This document shows, piece after piece, positions 44,523 through 54,840 of a DNA stretch of 64,000 nucleotides (position 1 is its first letter; every line of letters starts with the position of its first letter). Both the position numbers and the translations under genes were made by a program. The notes under the pieces are model-generated. The model saw nothing but the letters and a program-made list of their open reading frames with translations, did no database searches and was not told the DNA's origin. The stretch spans positions 179,878,766 to 179,942,765 of the forward strand of contig JBOZIK010000001.1 in NCBI GenBank assembly GCA_051453625.1. Direction: 5' to 3'. This DNA is from Welwitschia mirabilis (Eukaryota > Gnetophyta > Gnetopsida > Welwitschiales).

Positions 44523-46090
44523 CTTGGACAAAGTTCATGTGGATTAAAAATGATTATGCACACTTAATGTATAGATGTTTTCTATTCATTACATAGTGGT
44601 TATAGAGTTTAAAAGATATTATTTGAGGTTAAATAGCTAGTTTCTCTTCAANNNNNNNNNNNNNNNNNNNNNNNNNNNNNNNNNNNNNNNNNNNNNNNNN
44701 NNNNNNNNNNNNNNNNNNNNNNNNNNNNNNNNNNNNNNNNNNNNNNNNNNNTCATTACATAGTGGTTATAGAGTTTAAAAGCTATTATTTGAGGTTAAAT
44801 AGCTAGTTTCTCTTCAATGATAAAAAGGACTAATATCATAGAATAAAAAAGAACTTTTGAACAATCACACATATAAGGCATGTCATGAATACATCTTGTA
44901 TAGAACGAAGATCGCACAAGTGATTAAAACATCTTATGAAGGATTAAAGGTATTACTGTAAATGGGATTATAGTGTCTTCATCATTTATTCTTGGATCTT
45001 ACATCACCACATTATTCATTTGCACTCATGATGACAANNNNNNNNNNNNNNNNNNNNNNNNNNNNNNNNNNNNNNNNNNNNNNNNNNNNNNNNNNNNNNN
45101 NNNNNNNNNNNNNNNNNNNNNNNNNNNNNNNNNNNNNNNNNNNNNNNNNNNNNNNNNNNNNNNNNNAAAACTCTTTCTAAGACAACCCTTATATAGGTGT
45201 GCATTGAGATTATGCTTGGGTGCAATTGCATTGTTGTAAGGTCTGTGGTATACTTGGAAAACCACTATTTCCTTATAGGGAAGAAAATGTTGCCTTATGA
45301 TAAGACTTTCATTATTGTAAGATTTGTGGTGTACTTGAAAAGCCACTATTTCCTTATAGGAAAGAGAGTGCTACCTTGCGAGGAGACTCTCATTATTGTA
45401 AGATTNNNNNNNNNNNNNNNNNNNNNNNNNNNNNNNNNNNNNNNNNNNNNNNNNNNNNNNNNNNNNNNNNNNNNNNNNNNNNNNNNNNNNNNNNNNNNNN
45501 NTGATGACAACAACAATAAGGAGCTTAAGTCTTTACCAAAGCTCCATCTTTTAGGCTTATTATTGTATTGTATTTAAGGATCTTACATTGTTGGACTATC
45601 TCTTTTCTAAATATTATTGTAAGTCCATTATTATATTATAAAACTCTTTCTAAGACAACTCTTATATAGGTATGCATTGAGATTATGCTTGTGCGCAATT
45701 GCATTGTTGTAAGGTCTGTGGTGTGCTTGAAAAGCCACTATTTTCTTATAGGAAAGAGAGTGCTACCTTGCGAGGAGACTCTCATTATTATAACATTTGT
45801 GATATGCTTGAAAAGCCATTATTTCCTTATAGGGAAGAGAGTGCTTCCTTGTGAGAATACTCTTATTGTAGTAAGGTTGGTGGTGTACTAGAAAACCATT
45901 ATTTTTTTATAGGCCAAGAGTATCTAGAGGTGTGAGAAGAAGCTACCTTCTATGTATAGATGTGTCCAAGGTGGAAAAACATGTTATTTTAGTAAGATGT
46001 TTACTATTATGCTTTTTCATTCTATTATTGATTCAAATTTTTGTTTTTTAGAACTCATTCATCCATCCCCTTTGAATTTAATGGTCCTCA
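44523..46090 (+). repeat. 3' LTR of element C (rearranged by assembly)
   Basis: This is the partner of 39758-40783. Positions 44571-44651 repeat at 44752-44817 around a 100-N gap. After the 96-N gap at 45406 the sequence jumps back: 45502-45665 corresponds to the part missing in the 129-N gap at 45038, and 45640-45800 repeats 45167-45330. The end at 46090 reads GGTCCTCA. Confidence 0.75.
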
Positions 46091-47960
46091 GTTTCTATTT
46101 GTTTATAATTATCTATTATCTAGTTATAAGATTTTTATTTTTCTTTTTAAAATAAGTTTGCTATTCCTATAGCCTTATAACATGCTTTTTAATTTTTTAC
46201 TTACTATGTACTTTGGATGTTTTTAAAGCTTAATATTAAAACACTATCCAAGATCTAACAAAATCCTCCAACAACCTATAAAAAATTAACATATATTATA
46301 AAACATTTCTAAAATAATAAAGCTTATAACAAATCACATGAAATAAAAATTTTGAAAATATGAAAAAATGTGATAAACATCTAAAATTTATCTCATAATT
46401 TAACATTACAATTACTTATTAAGCTTAAAGACATAGAACTAAATGTTATCATCTTGAAACGAATCTATTTTAGCATTGAATGAGTGTTCATTTATGATCA
46501 AGCTTATAGCACTAATGTTATCTACATGTTTTAAATCTTGGTATAAAATCAAAATACTTAACAACCTGATATATGTCATTATGTGGAGTTTTTCTTCAAA
46601 TAACATGATAATTATTCCTTTTCTTCTTAATGAGTCTAATATTTTCTTCATGTTTTATCTTTATTAAGACATTAACTACTATATTTCACATTTTGTAATA
46701 TTTAATTAGTAAATGTAATGACATGATTAAATGATTCTTTAAATTATGGAATACATTTTAATATCAAATTTTAATGAANNNNNNNNNNNNNNNNNNNNNN
46801 NNNNNNNNNNNNNNNNNNNNNNNNNNNNNNNNNNNNNNNNNNNNNNNNNNNNNNNNNNNNNNNNNNNNTTATAGGTACTCATAAAGTCATCTAATTAATT
46901 AATCTTAGTTTTTGATAAGTTTATTATTTAAAATTAATAATGAATGTTATGAGAATTTTAATAGGAAAAGAAATGCATAAATAAGAATATTAAACTTTCA
47001 AGATTAAATAAAATTATTTACAATAAAACATATCATTCACATGGTTGAATATTTAAATTAAAAAACTTCACTTAAAGGTGTAAAATAATAATAATATGTC
47101 TACAAAAATGGCATGTGGTATCTTTATTTTAATCATTTCTTCATGTGTCTTATTCAAATTTAAAAATAAAGGAAAAAAACTAAAATTACTTGGTAAAAGT
47201 AAAAGAATAAAAANNNNNNNNNNNNNNNNNNNNNNNNNNNNNNNNNNNNNNNNNNNNNNNNNNNNNNNNNNNNNNNNNNNNNNNNNNNNNNNNNNNNNNN
47301 NNNNNNNNNNNNNATCATTCACATCGTTAAATAGTTAAATTAAAAAACTTCACTTGAAGGTGTAAAATAAGAATAATATGTCTACAAAAATAGTAGGTGG
47401 TATCTTTATTTTAATCATTTATTCATGTGTCTTATTCAAATTTAAAAATAAAGGAAAAAAACTAAAATTACTTGGTAAAAGTAAAAGAATAAAAAGTAAG
47501 ATTACTATGTTTAACTATGATAATTTCTTACATTCAACTATGAAATTATGACATTTTTCTTACATTCAATTATGACATTTATTTCTTATCATTTGTGTTA
47601 TTGATGTGATAGATCATAAATAGTTTAAACATGTGAATAAGGACATGCACTCTTATTCATAAACTAAAAATGATAGGTGAGTAGAATTTATTTTATTATG
47701 AATTTTTTTCCCTTTATTGACATTTGTAAAAGTACTTTATGCATATGATATTATTTTTCTTCTTGTGTTACATGATAGTTTTGAAATTGGTGCATTTATT
47801 CTTCCAATGCATTTTAAATAATGTTTTGGATTCATTATGAGCCTATGAAGGATTAAGAAGGCATTAGCATGAGGAAATAACACAAGTAATTAATTTTGCT
47901 AATTAATGTAAGAAAATTATTCATTCCAACTAGTTACATGAGTTATAAATACTATTTTTT
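46091..47960. other. AT-rich sequence, nothing recognised
   Basis: A 70-codon minus-strand frame (46439-46651) has no motif I know. Positions 47026-47213 repeat at 47314-47495 around a 100-N gap. Confidence 0.45.
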
Positions 47961-48475
47961 AAATCATTCACATATCACTTTCACTTTTTAAACAAGCTCT
48001 TACAACTTTTCATCAGTTAATCATATCAATTATTATTCATATGTCAATATTACTTCTATACAAGCTCCTTTAACTTGTCAATGATGAATGTTATCATTTG
48101 TCATTCAATGCCCATATCACTTTTACACAAGCCCATCCAACTTGTCATTCTTTAGTCTTATATCAACTAAAAGAGATTTCTTTACCTTATAATTAAAATG
48201 ATGTGAGTTATTTTTAACTAATTTTATTGAAGAATTTACTATATTATTTATCTATAAATAGAGCCCTCTTATTTCTTCTCAAGCTAATATTATTTAAGCA
48301 AGTTTATGCTACTAAAATTTTTTCTCAATCTTTCATCCTTTTGAATGTGGAATTGGACCTTGAATCTTGAAGCTTGGGGCTTGAAACTTAAAGCTTGAAT
48401 ATTGGAACTAGGAGCTTATATCTTGGAATCCTAGAGCTAGGATCTTGGAGCTTAGGACTTTATCAATCTTTTTCT
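47961..48475 (+). promoter_or_regulatory. LTR-like promoter block with two small tandem repeats
   Basis: Three imperfect units of about 60-75 bp (words CATATCACTTT, ACAAGCTC or ACAAGCCC, AACTTGTCA) span 47963-48155. A strong TATA box CTATAAATAG lies at 48252-48261. A minisatellite of CTTGGAGCTT-type words covers about 48350-48470, which would be the transcribed leader. This arrangement resembles the U3-R-U5 of a plant LTR, but no partner copy is in the window. Confidence 0.4.
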
Positions 48476-51339
48476 CTCTAAGTAGGTCCTTATTTCATAA
48501 GAATTTTGGCTCCATTTCTTGCATTAGAATTACGCACATGATTATAGTATCAAAATAGTATTAATGTTATTCCTCTTATTGGTTATGACTAAGATGAGGA
48601 AGAGATTTATAAGATCTCTTGATATTCTTAGTTGATAGGGCTGTCAATGGAGGTTTTTCCTCCCATTAATAAAGACTAAGATGAAAGAGAGAGTTGAGGG
48701 GCCTATTAGTATACTTAGCCTCTATGTGTCTAATGAATATTTTGGTCAAGGGACTAGGGGGTTTACTATAAGTTTGGGTACCCATGTTGTTTTTTAGTAT
48801 CTTATTTGTAAAATTTATTTTATATTATTTTACATTAGTTTGAAATTAGACTTCTTATTCTTATTAAGAAGAATGAATATGATCCTTAAAATCTATTTAG
48901 GATAGGCACTCCTTCTTAGAAATCCTGAGACTTATGGTATTTAATGCATTATTTGTTATGGTAAGTTGAGTTTATATAACTTATATTTGAGTTTTGTACC
49001 CTATGAAAACTAATTTTTATTATGAATTTTTATTTATTTTATTAATTTTCATTTCTATAAATCAGTATGAGTTCTCTTATTCTTACTTTAGTTAAAGTTT
49101 ACTTTTTCCCAAAAGTGAAGTATAATTTAAGAAAACTATAAATCATTCAATAAGAAGTAAATTTTTATAAAACGTTTTATGTAGGTTTAGAATCCTATTA
49201 ATAATTTAAAAGTTTTAAAATAGTAATTTTTCTAAGAGTCAAATAATTTCTATAATTTATTTTATAAAAATGACTCAGGAATTACAAGAAGAAAATAGTA
49301 AGAAAAACATCTTAGTTTTTAGAATTAATAGAATGTTTTGAAGAAAAATTAAATATTCTAAACTATATATAGTTTAATAAAATTTTTAGTAAGTATTTAC
49401 TCATTTTAAAACTCCAAGTATATTAAAAGTTATGACCATTATTATTTTAGCAACTCCAAAATCTTGGTAGTTTTTATAGTTAAAGTTTAACCCTATAAAG
49501 TACATCTATAATAATTTAAATTTAATAAATTAATTTTTAGGGTTAATATGATAACTCTAGTTTAAGAAAAGCAAGTCTACTTTTTTTTATATTTTTTAAT
49601 AATTAATTAAAATTTTTTAGTTTTAATGCATTTTAAAAGCTAAGAAAATTTGTAAATAATTTTAATAGTTTTAGAAAATTATTTAATGTAAATACCCAAT
49701 TATTTTAAATACTAGATATGATTTTTAGTTGACTTAAATTTATTTTTATTAATTTTATATAATATTTATTAATATTTAGACTCTTATTCTTGCATTTCAA
49801 GCATAAACATTAGGTTTTTCTATATACCAATCCTAGAGATGTCTAGTCCATTCTCTTAGTATTATTTCTTTTTAATAATATATATGTAGTACTTAATTTT
49901 ATTTTGATATAAATACTTATAATTTATAACAAGGTTTAGAAGTTGGCTTAGTTCCATAAATGAAAATGTTTCTATGCTAGAACTTAGATGTACTAATGTG
50001 CCTTAGTTTTAAAAATAATTATTATAATGTAAAAAATAAATGGATTTTTTTCATGTATCTTTATTATTAATCCTCTTAAATGTATTATTTCTTTTTTTGT
50101 TTTTTTAAAAAAATTAGAATGATGTTGATATACTCTATTTTTCTTCTGTGATTGTTTTCATAAAATAAACCTAATGATGATTAGAATTATTTCTAATAGG
50201 TAAACAATCAACTAAATATCCACATAATTGTATGCTTGCATTTCTATGGTGTATTTATTTAAATAAATCTAGAATAGTTATTTATTTCTATAATTGGATC
50301 TCATCATCAAAGTGGGTTGCATTGTCCTTTGATTTATAAACCCTTCTAAAAGTGGATTTAATCACCACTCTCCTATCTTACCCATGTGTGCACTTACTCT
50401 AACTTAATATCTTGAGATTTTAGTATTAAATGATTATTTTGTGCCATCTTGAGATGCTTGAAGAAAGAGTGGGTTATTCATAAGCATGCATCCACCTTAC
50501 ATCACCCTTGTCACTTGTACTAAGGGTATATTGAGGTGAAATTTAAGCCTATGAAGTTGAGCCTAGCCATGTTCGTATCATTTAGAACCTAAAGTAAATC
50601 AACTAATATCTAGAGGGTGGCCAGATATCAAGTTGAAATGCCATTAATGGAAATTAGAACCTCCTATTATATTGATTAGACACTATCCTAAAACTTATTC
50701 ATATATGTGATAAAACTAGTTAACATCCTATCGACTTCATACAAGATATCTTTATATGGCAAAAATAAAAGTTAGAAATAAGTATAGGATACAATTTTGA
50801 CATTGTTATTATATGAAAACCAAAAGGATCTATAATTAAGTAGTGATTATGTTATTTAATTATTTTAAATATTATAATGTTTTCATAGGTTCTTAATAGG
50901 AATTGATCCTAGGTTCAGTTGTGCATGTTATTTAATAATGATATAAAGTAAATTATGATTAGTTAGGTAATTAATGTTAGGGTGATACATTAACCTTTAT
51001 TATTTTTATTAGTATTCTTATTTCATAAGTTATATATGTCATTTTCCTTTATTACCTTTGTTATTACCTTTATTCATCTTACATAAATGACTTTATCTAA
51101 GGTAAATATCATTACTTTTCATTTATAATTTACTCTATGAGGTAATAAAACTCATTTTATTATACCTTCTTCATTACTTTCTAACTTAAAACTAGAAACA
51201 GAGGCTTTAAAATTTTAAAGATGAAATTTCTACTTTTACATTGTTAGTAATTGATTTTATTAATGCATAACATGCATAGACAACTGTTGTACTTATCATT
51301 TCTAATTTTTCATCTAATTAAATATCTTTCTTAAAGACT
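48476..51339. other. AT-rich sequence, nothing recognised
   Basis: No open frame with a motif, RNA gene or clear repeat was seen. The patch at 50300-50650 is somewhat richer in C and G and may be an LTR remnant, but I could not match it to anything else here. Confidence 0.4.
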
Positions 51340-51708
51340 AACACATATAAAAGGATGAGGAAAAGCATAGAGAACTCCCTTAAGAAATAAAATAGAGAGC
51401 AAGAGTAAAATGAAGCAAGATAAGAAAAAATTAATTTTATTTTCCTTTCTCATTTTNNNNNNNNNNNNNNNNNNNNNNNNNNNNNNNNNNNNNNNNNNNN
51501 NNNNNNNNNNNNNNNNNNNNNNNNNNNNNNNNNNNNNNNNNNNNNNNNNNNNNNNNAAGATAAGAAAAAGTTAATTTTATTTTCCTTTCTCATTTTGAAT
51601 TTAGAGCTTGCTTTTATAGGTATGCACACCTTACAAAGTTTTCACTAGGATTTTTTTATTTTCCTTAGTATAGTAAATACCATGATGTGAGTTATTATTT
51701 CTCTAGCA
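51340..51708 (-). repeat. 3' LTR of element E (partial, boundary uncertain)
   Basis: The inner end is set by the purine tract: on the minus strand GGGGGGAT is followed by TGCTAGAG, the expected TG start of an LTR. A 40-bp segment ending at 51456 repeats at 51557-51596 around a 100-N gap. Confidence 0.55.
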
Positions 51709-51722
51709 ATCCCCCCTTCAAC
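51709..51722 (-). other. Polypurine tract of element E
   Basis: The minus strand reads TTGAAGGGGGGATT directly before the LTR start TG, the classic copia arrangement. Confidence 0.7.
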
Positions 51723-52482
51723 ATGAAAATATGATCTCTTTTATGGAAACTAGAGTGCTCAAAGGAAAGCCTTAGGAATGCGGCCTATAATAAAACCTTG
51801 TTAAAAGGAGTTTTCATATGAGAAAATTACTTCACAAAGAATTAGTTAAATTTTTGCTATACATCCTATAACAATAGAATTCATGCACATCTTATAATAC
51901 TAGAAAAAAAATTATACTATGCATCTTGTAGTACCAAGATTGAGAAAGTATTTTTCTAGTAACTCTAAAACTCAAATAAAGCCTAATATCAATAAAAAAA
52001 TAAGTTTCATTAACTCATCATTAATCCTATCTTGGATTATAAGCACCAAAAATTTTTGCAATCAAGTGGTACCATCAAAATCCCAACTATTTATTTTTGT
52101 AATTAAATAATATACTAGTATAATTACTTCCTAATTTATAAGTTTCCTAATTTTATGGACTTCAATATTAAAGTGCTTTATCCCATCATATTACATTGGA
52201 TCTTTTGTTACACAAATAGGAGATTGATTATTTGTAAAGAGCATAGTATATTTTGTTTAATTTAGGTTCACTAAGTTTAAAAGTTTTCTTAACATTCTTC
52301 AAATACAACTATAAATATGACTTCTATAGTGGACTAAGCTATCACTCTCTTATGCTTATATCACCCAAATAAGGGTGACACTCCTAAAAACATGACATAT
52401 CTTGATGTTAACAAGGAATTTTCCAAGTATTTAACAAACTTTGAGTTAAATTATGCCTTTAGATAAAATTAAAGTTTCTCTT

Positions 52483-53560
52483 CTATGTAATATATAAGTC
52501 TTTTATCTTCTCTAAGTATTTTAGTAATCTCACAATAATGTTTAGATGACTAAACTTTAGTGTTTGAAGATATCTAAATAAGATACCAACCACATATGAG
52601 ATATTAGGTTTAGTATTAATAACATAAATGATACTACTAATTATTCTTTTATATATAGTTTTGCTTTTTAATTCCAAGTATTCATCAGTACTAATTTGTA
52701 TATTCTTCTATAAATATGTAATAACTTATATGAATTTTTTTAATTCAAATTTTTAAATCATGTTGCTAACATACTTTATTTAAGTTAGGAATATTTCATT
52801 ATTTCTTTACTTAATTTTTATACTATGGTAGAATATAGCTAATTCTAGATTATAAAATACAAATGTTTTACTTAAAGAAGTTTCTATATGATTTATATCC
52901 ATTTCATTACTACTAGTTATTAACATGCCATCTACATAAACAACAATATGTATAGAAATTTTTCCCTTAGATTTAATGAATAGTATAACATCTATGACCT
53001 AATAGTTACACAGTTTAAATCTAGTGGTACTTCACTAATTGGTGAGTTTTATGTATCATACTCTTATTACTTATTTTAGCCCATACAATGGCTTAATTAG
53101 TTTGCATATTATTTACATACTCTTTGTTTCTTATATTTCACTTTAAAACCATTAGGTTGCATAATATATGTTTCTTCTTTAATATTTCCATTAATAAAAA
53201 TAGTTTTAATATTTAACTAGTGATTTTCTAGCCCTTCTAAGATGATAAGGCAATCACATTTCTGATGGTAGCCCATATAGCTATTGCTCTAAATATTTTA
53301 TCCTAGTCTAAACTGTTTCTTTGATTTTGGCCTACAATAACAAGATTATTTTATGTCATTCAAGAGTATTATCTATGTATTGCATAAAGTTGACTTTTTA
53401 AGCAATGTAGTATGACCAAATAGAAAATCAATCAACTTCATGTAACATTTTCCATAAATGTATTATATTCTTATTTCATGGCTTGGACCTAATAATCATG
53501 TAGAATGGTATTTTTGAAAAAAGGTTATTCATCATTAAATATTAGATTAAGTTCAACATC
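52483..53560 (-). pseudogene. Reverse transcriptase (C-terminal part) of element E
   Basis: The minus-strand frame at 52483-52677 reads YKRIISSIIYVINTKPNISY and LNIIVRLLKYLEKIKDLYIT, the copia segment joining RT to RNase H. Upstream, YVDGMLI at about 52918-52938 is the catalytic YVDD box with its second Asp changed to Gly. The RT N-terminal region up to 53560 is recognisable only in pieces. Many stops are present. Confidence 0.75.
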
Positions 53561-54590
53561 ATCATTAAGATATGCATTAGAGCTCTACCTAGTTCTATTT
53601 TTTTACCTTTTCATTATTATAAACATCTTGTAGAGTATATTCTAATCAATTACTATATTTTCATCTATGGAAGGTATTAGCATTCTCATTAGGATAATCC
53701 AATGAGCTATATATATAATCATGTTTAAATGTTCTAGGCTTAAAATAAAAGAAAAAAGAAAAAATCTTAATTCTTTTAGATTATGTAATTAACAAACCAT
53801 TTTAGCAAGAAGGAATTAATAAATTAAGACTAGTGGACCCATATACCTCCTCAACCATGAGACCTTGAGCATCCAAATTTTGCATAAGATGAGATAAAGG
53901 AAATAACTTAAAAAGATTAAGCTAAGAAATTCTTTATGAAGTTTTAGAAAAGATGATCTCATAAGAGATAATGATCTTATAATGCCTAATAATGTACATG
54001 TGATATCCTTTTTGACTAGTTGGATATCTCATAAAGATACTAACATGAACATGTACACCAAGATTACTACAATGTTCAATAGAAATATAGACATAGAAAT
54101 TAAATCCAAACAAATGAATATGGATTAAAGTAGTCTTATATCTATTCTATTTTTTAGAAAGAAATACATGCTTTTTAGAAGCACAATGAATATGATTATT
54201 GAAACAGACTATAATACTAATAGCTTATCCCATGAATTGGATTTAGAAACACTAAAATGCATCCTAGAATGTGTCATATCTATGATGGTTTAATTGAACC
54301 ATTCAGTATGGCATTCTATTAAGGTATTCCTAGGAAATGTTTTCAAATGATGAATACTTTTTAAAGTAAGACAATCCTTGAATTTAGATAAGATATATTC
54401 ATCATAATCATTAGAATGAAAGCCCTTCATTTTATTATTGGTTTTCTTCTCCACTTTTTCTTTGAAAATATTAAAAATATTCAAAGAAAGAAATTTTGGT
54501 ATCATAAAATACACCCAAGTCATACATGAAGAATTATTCATAAATGGTATGAAGAAGAGATATCTTTCAAGTCTAGGAATAGGCATATAT
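53561..54590 (-). pseudogene. Integrase of element E
   Basis: The minus-strand frame at 54290-54586 contains YLFFIPFMNNSSCMTWVYFM, in which the first catalytic Asp region (Phe-Ile-Asp-Asp-Tyr-Ser) reads Phe-Met-Asn-Asn-Ser-Ser, then NNKMKGFHSNDYDEYILSKF for the second catalytic block. Farther on, near 54000, IFMRYPTSQKGYHMYI matches the Gly-Tyr block at the integrase C-terminus. The catalytic residues are degraded. Confidence 0.75.
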
Positions 54591-54840
54591 TCATATAGAT
54601 AATTGTGAATGAGGAGAAGCTTTTTATTAGAACATCATTCACTAGAGGAAAAGCATTATCGTTTGAATTTACCCATTNNNNNNNNNNNNNNNNNNNNNNN
54701 NNNNNNNNNNNNNNNNNNNNNNNNNNNNNNNNNNNNNNNNNNNNNNNNNNNNNNNNNNNNNNNNNNNNNNNNNNNNNTCATTTACTAGAGGAAAAGAATT
54801 ATCATGTGAATTTACCCATTATACATACTTTGTATTAAGG

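Larger units (their letters stand above)
39758..46090 (+). mobile_element. Plus-strand copia derivative C with gag but no recognisable pol
   Basis: Two long related segments begin at 39758 (or earlier, in the gap) and about 44523. The first ends at 40783 next to a primer-binding site, and the second ends at 46090 in CA. Between them are a copia gag with a zinc knuckle, weak unassigned sequence, a purine run and a short plus-strand ORF region. No integrase or RT was found in the roughly 2.3 kb after gag. The copy is therefore probably a deletion derivative or non-autonomous relative of the SIRE group. Confidence 0.75.
51340..54840 (-). mobile_element. Decayed minus-strand Ty1/copia element E
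   Basis: From left to right on the plus strand come an LTR with a minus-strand TATA-like CTATAAAAGC (51610-51619), a purine tract, RNase H and RT remnants, and integrase remnants. This is the copia order read on the minus strand. It differs in sequence from the SIRE-type copy, and its RNase H/RT linker is of the more common Ale/Tork-like type by eye. The 5' LTR and gag were not found, so the right boundary is open. Confidence 0.7.

Noticed and set aside
46439-46651. 70-codon minus-strand frame
   Set aside because: Residue mix is plausible but there is no motif, no splice context and no neighbour of related function.
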